The notes under the pieces: generated by a model
Database searches by the model: none
What the model saw: only the letters and a program-made list of their open reading frames with translations
What the model was told of the DNA's origin: nothing
Part shown: piece by piece, positions 1-8,029 of the stretch
How positions within the stretch are numbered: position 1 is the first letter of the stretch
How the letters are laid out: each line of letters begins with the position of its first letter
Made by a program: the position numbers and the translations under genes
Assembly: GCA_963668585.1 (NCBI GenBank)
Contig: OY764869.1
Span: 3,100,001 to 3,164,000 of the forward strand
DNA from: Bin87 sp963668585
GTDB taxonomy: Bacteria > Chloroflexota > Dehalococcoidia > Lucifugimonadales > UBA3495
Length of the DNA: 64,000 nt
Direction of reading: 5' to 3'

Positions 1-273
1 GTGGGCGCCATCCGGCGGTAGTATAGCATCGGTAGCGCTGATTCGCTTCCGCTAACCCACCCACGAACCCGCTCATGCTGAGCACGTCGAAACATCAACG
101 GATAACGAGCTATTGACCATTTGGACGAAGGTCGCCAACCCTTGCCGGAGCAATCCAACAACGCTGGCGCGCAGCGCGTGGGTGTTGCCCAGCAATCCAG
201 TCATCCGGGATTGTCGTATCCCTCAAAAAGCCCAGACCAACGGAAGCCAATTTCAAAATTGGAGCGAGATCAA

Positions 274-1611
274 TTGAAGGAATCCAAAAATCAGGTGGGC
301 CTGCGCCCGGGTCCAAAAACCGCGCGTCGCCTTGCCGCCTTCGCAGCCGCCATTGCGTTGATTCTCGCGCTGGCTTGCGGTCAGGGGAGTCCGCCAGGTC
401 AATCACCCCCCAGTGTGGACCTGACTCCGCCCCCGCCGATCAACACGGTTGCTGTCACAACCCAGGAGCCGGAGCCTCAGGCCATCGAGCCATCCGAGTC
501 TGCGGAGGAGGAAACTGCTACCAAAGCGCCCGCCGCCGACCCGGTGAACCGTCAGCAGACCGATTCGGCCCCCGACATGTCCCAGGTTGCCGCCGCTCAC
601 GACGCGATCATGAGCGACCTGTACCAACAAACGGTTCCTTCCGTTGTTGGATTGCGGGTCACCCAGCCGATCACCGTGGGGATGAACGTTCCTCCCGGCA
701 TGCCCGACGATCTGTTCTCGCGGGCCAGCGGGTCCGGTTTCATCTGGGACGATGAGGGACATGTGGTCACAAATCGACACGTCGTTGAATCGGCGGAACG
801 CATCGTCATCGTATTCAGCGACGGCACGCAGGCCGAGGCCCAGATCGTGGGTATGGATTCCGATTCCGACCTTGCCGTGCTCAAACTCACCGACGATTCG
901 ATGCGGCCGCCAGCCATCAAACTCGGGGACAGCGATACCTTGCAACCGGGACAGATGGCGATTGCAATCGGAGACCCGTTTTCACGAGGCTTCTCCATGA
1001 CTTCGGGCATCGTCAGCGCGTTGGGGCGGACCATCAACCCGGCCCAGAGCAATTTCTCAATTCCTCGCGTCATCCAGCACGACGCCGCCACCAATCCGGG
1101 CAACTCGGGCGGCCCGCTCCTGAACCGCAACGGCGAGTTGATCGGAATCAATGCTCAAATCATCAGCCAGACCGGCGCTTTCTCCGGCGTGGGCTTGGCG
1201 ATCCCAGTCAACCTCGCCAAACTGGTTGTGCCGGCTCTCATCGCTGAAGGGAAGTACGAATATCCTTACATCGGCATCCGGGGTACGTCCATGACCCCCG
1301 ACATCGCTGAGGCGATGCAACTGCCGTCTGATACCCGGGGGGCATTGGTATTGGCGGTCGGCTCCGATAGCGCCGCCGAGCGCGGGGGTCTGAGGGCTTC
1401 GAATCGTCTGACCGTGATCAACGGCGCGGAATTCCCCATTGGGGGAGACATCATCACCAACATCGACGGCGCCGAAATACGCAGCATGGACGACCTCCTC
1501 GCCTATGTGGTGGAACACACCCGTCCCGGGGACAAATCGTCTTTCACCGTGCTGCGCGACGGTTTCGAAACCAGTCTCGACATCACCATGGGCGCGCGGC
1601 CGGTTCAGTAA
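274..1611 (+). CDS. HtrA/DegP-like trypsin-type serine protease lipoprotein with PDZ domain
   Basis: Predicted exported S1C-family protease that degrades or refolds damaged envelope proteins. Counting from TTG 274, a charged stretch and hydrophobic segment end in the lipobox LALAC (Cys35), so the protein is probably membrane-anchored. A Pro/Glu-rich linker follows, then the protease domain with His169 (TNRHVV), Asp199 (SDLAVL) and Ser278 (GNSGGP), and a single C-terminal PDZ domain from about residue 330. The frame is open back to 121, but the signal peptide fits only an internal start. TTG 274 has GGAG at 261-264 upstream; GTG 295 with an AAGGA upstream is an equally reasonable start and gives a tidier signal peptide. 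The gene stands alone and is followed by a strong hairpin terminator. The protease identity is sure; the start is not. Confidence 0.9.
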   Translation: MKESKNQVGLRPGPKTARRLAAFAAAIALILALACGQGSPPGQSPPSVDLTPPPPINTVAVTTQEPEPQAIEPSESAEEETATKAPAADPVNRQQTDSAPDMSQVAAAHDAIMSDLYQQTVPSVVGLRVTQPITVGMNVPPGMPDDLFSRASGSGFIWDDEGHVVTNRHVVESAERIVIVFSDGTQAEAQIVGMDSDSDLAVLKLTDDSMRPPAIKLGDSDTLQPGQMAIAIGDPFSRGFSMTSGIVSALGRTINPAQSNFSIPRVIQHDAATNPGNSGGPLLNRNGELIGINAQIISQTGAFSGVGLAIPVNLAKLVVPALIAEGKYEYPYIGIRGTSMTPDIAEAMQLPSDTRGALVLAVGSDSAAERGGLRASNRLTVINGAEFPIGGDIITNIDGAEIRSMDDLLAYVVEHTRPGDKSSFTVLRDGFETSLDITMGARPVQ

Positions 1612-1634
1612 CGGTTCCAGCGCCAAAACAAAAG

Positions 1635-1672
1635 AGCCGACGGCCCAATGACTCAGGCCGTCGGCTGGTTTT
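1635..1672 (+). terminator. Rho-independent terminator after the HtrA-like gene
   Basis: A perfect 11-bp stem (1635-1645 with 1656-1666) closes a 10-nt loop and is followed by GGTTTT. It lies between the plus-strand protease gene and the 3' end of a minus-strand tRNA, so it could end transcription from both sides. Confidence 0.8.
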
Positions 1673-1675
1673 CAG

Positions 1676-1751
1676 TGGCGCGCCTGGCAGGACTCGAACC
1701 CGCAACCCCTGGGTCCGAAGCCCAGTGCTCTATCCATTGAGCTACAGGCGC
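1676..1751 (-). tRNA. tRNA-Arg (anticodon TCG)
   Basis: On the minus strand a 7-bp acceptor stem (GCGCCTG with CAGGCGC) starts at 1751. The anticodon stem CTGGG/CCCAG encloses loop CTTCGGA, giving anticodon TCG. The T-arm GGGTTCGAGTCC is canonical, the discriminator is G, and CCA is encoded at 1678-1676. Length is 76 nt. Confidence 0.95.
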
Positions 1752-1780
1752 ATGGTCTGGCGCGTCAGACAATCGGTAGG

Positions 1781-1858
1781 TGGGGCGAGCAACGGGATTC
1801 GAACCCGTGATCTCCTGTGCCACAGACAGGCGCCTTCGACCACTTGGCTATGCTCGCC
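1781..1858 (-). tRNA. tRNA-His (anticodon GTG) with encoded G-1
   Basis: On the minus strand the anticodon stem CCTGT/ACAGG encloses loop CTGTGGC, giving anticodon GTG. The acceptor stem GCGAGCA/TGCTCGC is preceded by G at 1858 and followed by C at 1784, the G-1:C73 pair that is the histidine identity element. CCA is encoded at 1783-1781. It lies 29 bp upstream of tRNA-Arg on the same strand, so the two are probably cotranscribed. Confidence 0.95.
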
Positions 1859-2090
1859 GCGACTTCAGCCGGTGGCATTCCCCGTCCACCGCAGGATACA
1901 GGTTAGCATACGCTCCCAGTCTAGACAACACGCGCACATTCCGGCTCCTGGCTGCGTGGCCTCGCCCCTCTGTCGCTGCACTGACCCGTCGCCGATCCCC
2001 GTACGTATCCCGCCGAATTGGGACATCTGGGCCGCCATTGGCTGCGACCAGAATGGCATCACTTCACCAACCCGCCCGTCTTCGCGGAGC

Positions 2091-2192
2091 CGCATAACAC
2101 CAAGACACCACATGGGGTAGATTGAAACAATCCGCCACGGTGTATAAAATCAATCCGATTCCGGGCAGTTCCCGTACCCTCGCATAACACCA
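2091..2192. repeat. 12-bp direct repeat upstream of the ABC importer
   Basis: CGCATAACACCA occurs at 2091-2102 and again at 2181-2192, exactly 90 bp apart, flanking the predicted promoter of the binding-protein gene. This is the only structure seen in the 353-bp gap 1859-2211 besides that promoter. It may be an operator pair or chance. Confidence 0.4.
2122..2150 (+). promoter_or_regulatory. Predicted sigma-70-type promoter of the ABC importer operon
   Basis: TTGAAA (2122-2127) is separated by 17 bp from TAAAAT (2145-2150). Transcription would start near 2157 and give a leader of about 55 nt that ends in GGAGGAG just before ATG 2212. Confidence 0.55.
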
Positions 2193-2211
2193 TGATGCTC
2201 GGGAGGAGATT

Positions 2212-4011
2212 ATGTTTGACCGTTCATTGCGCATACTGATAGTTCCAGCGCTGCTGATTTTGGCAGCCGTCCTGATCGCTTGTGGCGGAAGCGAAGCCCC
2301 TGCCGCCGAGCAGTCCGCCTCCGAACCCACTCCCACGCTTCCGGCCCGCTCCGCCGAATCAACGGCCACGCCGGAATCTGCGGGATCTGCGGGCGCAGTT
2401 GTGCCCACGGCGGCCCCTGCGCCAACGGTGGCTTCGATCGCGCCGGCGGTGGCAGGTGAAACCTGCGCGTCGTCGGCCGACCTGACCTTTGACGATCGTC
2501 CGCCTCAGGGTGGCACGCTCGTCAGGCTGTTCGCCGACCCACCGACGCTTGACCCACATCTGGCCGGCGACGCCACGTCCAGCGTTATCATCAACGAGGT
2601 TTTTGGCGGACTGGTCACGTTGAGTCTTGACTACCAACCCGTGCTGGACCTCGCTGAGTCCTGTTCAATCAGCGACGACGGCCTGGTTTACACATTCGTA
2701 CTCAGGGAAAACGCGAAATTCCACGACGGCAATCCCGTAACTGCGCACGACGTCAAGTGGTCGATCGAACGCGCCTCCAATCCGGATACCCTCTCAACCA
2801 CCGCCCAGAATTATCTCGGTGACATCGTGGGGGTCCAGGAAAGACTGGATGGCACAGCGTCGAACGTCAGCGGCGTGCAGGTGATTGATGATCGGACAGT
2901 CGAATTCCGCATCGATGCGCCAAAATCCTACTTCCTCGCCAAACTCTCCTATCCAACTGCGTACGTACTGGACCAGAATCAGGTCACCGATGACGGTTCA
3001 TGGCTCGATCAACCCAACGGCACCGGACCTTTCAAGCTCGACACATACGACATTGGCGAACTGATCATCCTCGAACGCAATGATCTGTACCACCTTGGGC
3101 CGCCTCACATCGACACGGTGCAGATGATCCTGAGCGGTGGTTCGGCGATGATCATGTATGAAAACGACGAGATACACCTCACCGGTGTCGGGCTTGATGA
3201 CTTGCCGCGACTCCTCGACCCTGCCGATCCGCTCAACCCACAGTTGCAGCGCTCGCCCCAGGACTTCGACGTTTTCTACGTCGGCCTCAACGCCGCCGAA
3301 CCGCCGTTCGATGATCCGAAGGTGCGTCAGGCTCTGAACTACGCCGTGGATCTCCAGGGGATCGCCGACAACGTATTGGATGGCCGAGTCTCTCCCGCTC
3401 GCGGCGTGATACCTCCCGGGTTCCCTTCATACACCCAAACTCTGCGCAGCTACGAGTACAACCCCGACCTGGCCATGGAATTGCTGCAGGAGTCCACGTA
3501 CGGCGACGCCCTGGCCAGCGGCTCCTTCCCTCGCATCACCCTCACCATCTCGGGAAGTTTCGGCGCCGCGGTGCCACAGTACCTGGAGGTGATGCTGGAG
3601 CAGTGGCGCTCGTTGGGTATCGAAGTGGACATACAGCAAACCGAATGGGCCACTTTCCTGGCTGACGTCAACGAGCGGAAATACCAGATGTTCTCGCTGG
3701 GTTGGATCGCCGACTACCCCGACCCGGAGAACTTCCTGGACCTCCTGTTCCACAGCGAGAGCAGCAACAACCACACCAACTATGCCAATCCGGAAGTTGA
3801 CCGACTGTTGGAAGAAGCCCGGACCGAACGCGACCGTGAGCGACGTTTTGAGATCTACAACCAGGTCGAGCAGATGATTCTCGATGACGCTCCCTGGGTG
3901 TGGACCTGGTTCAGCGGAGAAGGTTACGCCCTCATCAAACCGGAAGTCTCCGACTACTTCCTGCTCCAGATGAGCATCCCCAAATACCGCTACATCTATT
4001 TCAACCAGTAA
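2212..4011 (+). CDS. ABC transporter substrate-binding lipoprotein, SBP_bac_5 (peptide/nickel) family
   Basis: Extracytoplasmic receptor for an oligopeptide, dipeptide or nickel-type ABC importer. The protein has 599 residues. Residues 1-24 form a lipoprotein signal ending in LIAC (Cys24). A Ser/Thr/Pro/Ala-rich tether of about 75 residues follows, then the SBP_bac_5 fold from about residue 100, including the family segments YTFVLRENAKFHDG and VRQALNYAVD. ATG 2212 has a strong GGAGGAG ribosome site 5-11 bases upstream. Two permease genes follow after a 68-bp gap containing a hairpin, an arrangement that usually gives more receptor than permease. The ligand cannot be told from sequence: peptide is the default, but this family also binds sugars, opines and metal chelates. 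Confidence 0.93.
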   Translation: MFDRSLRILIVPALLILAAVLIACGGSEAPAAEQSASEPTPTLPARSAESTATPESAGSAGAVVPTAAPAPTVASIAPAVAGETCASSADLTFDDRPPQGGTLVRLFADPPTLDPHLAGDATSSVIINEVFGGLVTLSLDYQPVLDLAESCSISDDGLVYTFVLRENAKFHDGNPVTAHDVKWSIERASNPDTLSTTAQNYLGDIVGVQERLDGTASNVSGVQVIDDRTVEFRIDAPKSYFLAKLSYPTAYVLDQNQVTDDGSWLDQPNGTGPFKLDTYDIGELIILERNDLYHLGPPHIDTVQMILSGGSAMIMYENDEIHLTGVGLDDLPRLLDPADPLNPQLQRSPQDFDVFYVGLNAAEPPFDDPKVRQALNYAVDLQGIADNVLDGRVSPARGVIPPGFPSYTQTLRSYEYNPDLAMELLQESTYGDALASGSFPRITLTISGSFGAAVPQYLEVMLEQWRSLGIEVDIQQTEWATFLADVNERKYQMFSLGWIADYPDPENFLDLLFHSESSNNHTNYANPEVDRLLEEARTERDRERRFEIYNQVEQMILDDAPWVWTWFSGEGYALIKPEVSDYFLLQMSIPKYRYIYFNQ

Positions 4012-4020
4012 TCAGGAACC

Positions 4021-4046
4021 CGTGGGCGGCCGGCCGGTCGCCCACG
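4021..4046 (+). promoter_or_regulatory. Intercistronic hairpin between binding protein and permease
   Basis: CGTGGGCG (4021-4028) pairs perfectly with CGCCCACG (4039-4046) around a GC-rich 10-nt loop. No T-run follows, so it is more likely a partial terminator or an mRNA-stabilising 3' hairpin for the receptor message than a full terminator. Such hairpins are common after binding-protein genes. Confidence 0.6.
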
Positions 4047-4079
4047 GCTCACTGGAACCAACACTGAAGGGCCGATGCC

Positions 4080-5027
4080 ATGGGCATTTACGTGATCAGG
4101 CGGCTGTTGTGGTTGCCGATCCTCGTGATTATCGTCACCTTTATTACGTTCGTGATGCTGCGATTCGGGCCCGGAGACCCGGTGCAGATCTGGCTCGGTC
4201 AACACCAGAATGACGAGGTGCGGGAACGTATCCGGGCGCAATTGGGTCTGGATGACCCCATCGCCGTCCAGTACATCCGTTATGTTGAAGGCGTTGTAAC
4301 CCGATTGGACTTCGGGGAGAGCTTCAAATATCGGAACAAGTCAGTCCGAGAGGTCATCGGTTCACGCATCTGGGTTTCCGTGCAACTCAACCTGGCGGCC
4401 ATCATTATCACCCTCGGCATTGGCATCCCTGTGGGGTTGCTGGCGGCCCTGCGACAGGGAACCGGCTGGGACAATGTGATTGTCGCCATCGCGTTGGCCT
4501 TTCAATCGTTGCCGGTCTTTATCACGGCGCCGGTGTTATTGCTGATATTCGCATTGTATCTGGACATCCTGCCTACCAGCGGATGGGGCGGGTTCTTCTC
4601 TCCCAAAATCGTGATGCCGGCAGTGGTGATGGGCGTGCCCGGTATCGCCATCGTGGTGCGGTTGGTGCGTGCCAGCGTCCTGGACGTGATGGCCCAGGAT
4701 TACGTCCGTACCGCCAGGTCCAAGGGACTGCCGGAGCGCGCGGTGAGGTATCGGCATATCCTGCGCAACGCTCTGATTCCCGTAACCACCAGCTTCGGGT
4801 TTATCCTGGCCGGTCTGGCCGGCGGCACTTTCATCGTTGAAATCTACTTCGGGATACCCGGCGTGGGCCGGCTTTCCCTTGAAGCGTTGAATGCGAGGGA
4901 TTACCCGGTGTTGCTGACCTTCGCCGTCATCTCCACCACTTTGTTCGTGTTGGCGAACCTGGTCGTCGATCTGATTTACCCGTTCCTCGATCCAAGGATT
5001 CGCTTGGGGGCCGGTCATGCTTCCTGA
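4080..5027 (+). CDS. ABC transporter permease, DppB/OppB family
   Basis: Inner-membrane permease subunit of the peptide/nickel-type importer. At 315 residues it matches the family length. It has an N-terminal membrane segment (about residues 10-30) followed by the conserved QLGLDDP region typical of DppB, then five further membrane segments. The EAA coupling loop lies in the AQDYVRTARSKGLPERAV region, where the ATPase would dock. ATG 4080 is preceded by GAAGGG at a spacing of 8. Its 3' end overlaps the next permease by 11 bp, so the two are translationally coupled. Confidence 0.93.
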   Translation: MGIYVIRRLLWLPILVIIVTFITFVMLRFGPGDPVQIWLGQHQNDEVRERIRAQLGLDDPIAVQYIRYVEGVVTRLDFGESFKYRNKSVREVIGSRIWVSVQLNLAAIIITLGIGIPVGLLAALRQGTGWDNVIVAIALAFQSLPVFITAPVLLLIFALYLDILPTSGWGGFFSPKIVMPAVVMGVPGIAIVVRLVRASVLDVMAQDYVRTARSKGLPERAVRYRHILRNALIPVTTSFGFILAGLAGGTFIVEIYFGIPGVGRLSLEALNARDYPVLLTFAVISTTLFVLANLVVDLIYPFLDPRIRLGAGHAS

Positions 5028-6078
5028 CCGCTCGGGTCTGCCCACTCGCGAACACGGGCACGCCCACCAGTCCGACGCCGGCCCGGACCGATTGGACTGG
5101 TCGCAGAACGAACTGCCACCGGGTCAGGTCCTGGAGTTGAGCGACCGTCCCGCCCGGGGCCACAGCTATTGGAGCCTGGCCTTTCGCCGACTGGCCCACA
5201 AAAAACTCGCCATGGCCTGCCTGTCGATCATCGTCGCGATGTACATTGGATCGCTGGCTTCTCCTCTGGTTACGCCGTACGATTACCGCCAAATTGACCT
5301 TCAGAGTACACGGCAGGGACCATCGTTGGCCCATCCTTTCGGCACCGACCGCCAGGGGCGCGACATGCTCACCAGGGTCATCTTCGGCGTCCGAACCACG
5401 GTGATCATCACGATAACTTCGCTGCTGGGCGGCACGCTGATCCTGGGCGTAGTCCTGGGCTTGTTGAGCGGATATCTGGGTCGGTGGGTTGATGCAGTCA
5501 TCATGCGCACCGGCGAGGTCACGTCATCGTTCCCGGAGATTCTGCTGCTCCTTATCTTCGTATCCGCTTTCCGGCCCCGCCTGCTGGTCGCGGTTCAAAA
5601 TTTCGAGGACGCCACCGGTCTCGACTGGATTATTCGCCTTGGCGTGCTGGACTTCACCATCATTTCCCTTGGACTGGCTATTTTCGGCTGGTTCGGCATG
5701 GCCAGGTTGGTACGCGGCCAGGTGCTGCAAACCAGGGAGAGCCAGTACGCGGAAGCAGCGCTGGCCATGGGGGCCTCCACCGCTCACATTCTTCGCGTGC
5801 ATATGCTGCGTAACATTCTCAGTCCATTGATAGTTTCAGTTTCCGCCGGACTGGCCGGAGTCGCTGGAGCGGAGTTGGTGCTCAGTTGGATCGGCGTGGG
5901 AGTTTTCCCTCCGGTCCCAAGCCTGGGACGTATGCTGTTTGAAAACGGACACCCCCAGGTATTGGTCAACCATCCGCATTTGATACTGTTCCCAATTGGA
6001 ACAGTGACCGTCCTGTTCTTCTGTTTCAACATCCTCGGCGATGCGGTGAACGACGCGTTCAATCCGCGAACCAGGTGA
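5017..6078 (+). CDS. ABC transporter permease, DppC/OppC family
   Basis: Second permease of the importer. The 353-residue protein carries about 60 hydrophilic residues before the first membrane segment (AMACLSIIVAMYIGSLASPL). It then shows the family landmark HPFGTDRQGRDMLTRVIFG and the EAA loop around YAEAALAMGASTAHILRVHMLRN. It overlaps the upstream permease by 11 bp. The operon stops here: no DppD/DppF ATPase gene lies downstream or elsewhere in the window, so the ATPases must be supplied from another locus. Confidence 0.92.
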   Translation: MLPDRSGLPTREHGHAHQSDAGPDRLDWSQNELPPGQVLELSDRPARGHSYWSLAFRRLAHKKLAMACLSIIVAMYIGSLASPLVTPYDYRQIDLQSTRQGPSLAHPFGTDRQGRDMLTRVIFGVRTTVIITITSLLGGTLILGVVLGLLSGYLGRWVDAVIMRTGEVTSSFPEILLLLIFVSAFRPRLLVAVQNFEDATGLDWIIRLGVLDFTIISLGLAIFGWFGMARLVRGQVLQTRESQYAEAALAMGASTAHILRVHMLRNILSPLIVSVSAGLAGVAGAELVLSWIGVGVFPPVPSLGRMLFENGHPQVLVNHPHLILFPIGTVTVLFFCFNILGDAVNDAFNPRTR

Positions 6079-6183
6079 TGGACGCGGCCCCGCAAATTGA
6101 TAATGCCGTGTTGCTGTGCTAACGTTTACACTCGCGATTCTTCACTCGATTGACCCAACGGTCCATCGCAAAGGAAACCCCCG

Positions 6184-7980
6184 TTGAGCACAACTCCCGG
6201 CGAACCCGCAGCCGCAGCGATTTCCCACGCCGTCGCGTGGCAGCCGTGGGGACAACAGGCATTCGCTGCCGCTCAAAATCTGGACAGGCCGATCCTGCTT
6301 TCCATCAACGCGGTCTGGTGCTACTGGTGCCATGAAATGGATCACGCCACCTACTCCGACCCGGACGTGGCCCGTTTCCTGAATGAGCACTTCACCCCGG
6401 TGCGCGTGGATACCGACCACCGCCCGGAAGTTAACGCTCGATACAACGTCGGTGGCTGGCCCACGACATCGTTCCTAACGCCCCACGGCGGCTACATTGC
6501 GGGAGCCACGTACCTGCCACCGGACCAATTCCTGGCAATGCTCGACGAGGTTCGCCGCGCCTATGCCGAGCGCAAACCGGAACTGTACGAACAGGGCAAC
6601 GACATTCAGCGTCAACGACGCGAACACGCCGCCCGTGTTTCGGCCGGCCACGAACCCAACGAAACTCTGATCGATCAGATCACCCGCCGAGTCGCGGGTT
6701 CGTACGACCCCATCAATGGCGGGTTTGGCGTCGAGCCCAAATTCCCTTCCGTCCCAATGCTGCGGTTGCTTTTGCACCGTTTCCGCACCACTGGGGAGCC
6801 CTTCTTCCGCGTGATGCTCGAAAAGACCCTGGACGCAATCGTGAGAGGGTCCCTCCACGACGAAATCGACGGCGGTTTCTTCCGCTTCGCCACCGTTGCC
6901 GACTGGACCCAACCGCAGTTTGAAAAGATGGCGGAGGACAACATCGCCATCGCCAACATCCTCATGGATGCCAGCGTCGTTCTTCAACGTCCGGATTACC
7001 TCCAGGTAGCCGGCAGAACCGTCGATTACATCCTCAACACCCTGTATTGTCCGGAAACACACGGCGTTCGTGGCAGCCAGGGCGCTCATTCCGATTACTT
7101 CGCAGAACCCGCTACAGTCAGGTCCGCGCAACCCGCGCCTCCCGTTGATCCGGCCTGCTACTCGTCCCTGAGCGGACAGGCCGCCTCGATGCTCTTTTCC
7201 GCAGCCTGGAAACTGGGACGCCCGGAACTGACCGACGTCGCCACCGCCATCCTTGACGCATTGATTGACGCTGCCGATTCCGGACGCCTCCCCCACGTCG
7301 GCCTGGCCGACCCCGAAACAACTTCCACGGATGGCGACCTCCTGGTGGATTGGTCCGCGTTCTTGGTCGCCGCACTGGACGGCCACGACGCCGCGCCCGA
7401 GGCCAGCGACCGCTACCGCCTTGCCGCCGAACACGCGGCCAGCGTGCTTGCAGACCGATTCCTGGATGGCCAACGCGGCGGCTTCTTTGATATTGAAGAC
7501 ACCCCAGAACGTCCCGGATACCTCCGCGTCCGCGAGAAACCGTTGGCGGAAAACGCCGCCGCATCACTGGCCATGATGCGACTCAGCCACATCACGTTCG
7601 AAGAACGCTACCTCCATACGGCGCACCACACCCTCAGCGCCTATGTCGAAGCGCACCGGGATTACGGTGAACTCGCCGCCGATTACGCCATCGCCGTGGA
7701 CCGCTACCTGAACCCCGTGGTGGAGGTTACGGTGGAAGGAACGCCGGGAAACCCGGACGCCGCCGACATGCTCGCCGCTGCGATGACCCTGAACTCGCCC
7801 AACCTCCTGATCAAGCTGGCGGCCACCGAAAATGGCGCGGGTCCATCGCAGGCTCACGTCTGCCTCGATACGGTATGCTACCCGCCGGTATCCGATCCCG
7901 CGGCCCTGGCCGAAGCGGTCGCCAACGGCGGGTTTGCCGAAGCCAGCCCATTCCAAAACGTCCTGGACCTATTGGGGTAA
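6184..7980 (+). CDS. Thioredoxin-domain protein of the YyaL/SPATA20 (DUF255) family
   Basis: The N-terminal DUF255 thioredoxin-like domain (about residues 10-165) carries a redox-type motif W-C46-Y-W-C49-H; most relatives read CHWCH. A C-terminal (alpha/alpha)6-barrel region resembling glycoside hydrolase or epimerase folds follows. At 598 residues it is somewhat shorter than the usual 650-700. The biochemical role of the family is unsettled. The start is TTG 6184, chosen because AAAGGA at 6170-6175 lies 8 nt upstream and no better start is in frame. aspS begins 46 bp downstream on the same strand, so cotranscription is likely. Confidence 0.85.
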   Translation: MSTTPGEPAAAAISHAVAWQPWGQQAFAAAQNLDRPILLSINAVWCYWCHEMDHATYSDPDVARFLNEHFTPVRVDTDHRPEVNARYNVGGWPTTSFLTPHGGYIAGATYLPPDQFLAMLDEVRRAYAERKPELYEQGNDIQRQRREHAARVSAGHEPNETLIDQITRRVAGSYDPINGGFGVEPKFPSVPMLRLLLHRFRTTGEPFFRVMLEKTLDAIVRGSLHDEIDGGFFRFATVADWTQPQFEKMAEDNIAIANILMDASVVLQRPDYLQVAGRTVDYILNTLYCPETHGVRGSQGAHSDYFAEPATVRSAQPAPPVDPACYSSLSGQAASMLFSAAWKLGRPELTDVATAILDALIDAADSGRLPHVGLADPETTSTDGDLLVDWSAFLVAALDGHDAAPEASDRYRLAAEHAASVLADRFLDGQRGGFFDIEDTPERPGYLRVREKPLAENAAASLAMMRLSHITFEERYLHTAHHTLSAYVEAHRDYGELAADYAIAVDRYLNPVVEVTVEGTPGNPDAADMLAAAMTLNSPNLLIKLAATENGAGPSQAHVCLDTVCYPPVSDPAALAEAVANGGFAEASPFQNVLDLLG

Positions 7981-8013
7981 CGGGGGCCCAGTTGAAGCCC
8001 TGCCCCTGACCTT

Positions 8014-8029
8014 AGGAGCTGATACTCTG
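8014..8029 (+). promoter_or_regulatory. Shine-Dalgarno site and CTG start codon of aspS
   Basis: AGGAG (8014-8018) lies 8 nt before CTG 8027-8029. No ATG, GTG or TTG is in frame between the end of the upstream gene and this CTG, and the first in-frame TTG downstream (8048) would cut into the conserved N-terminus. Initiation at CTG is therefore inferred. Confidence 0.65.

Noticed and set aside
1..273. Possible gene tail or start at the left edge of the window
   Set aside because: No convincing coding pattern is seen. The frame from TTG 121 only extends the HtrA-like lipoprotein past its signal peptide.
7832..8026. N-terminal extension of AspRS back to ATG 7832
   Set aside because: It lies inside the upstream gene in another frame and is Arg/Pro-rich, unlike AspRS. 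Homology begins at 8027.
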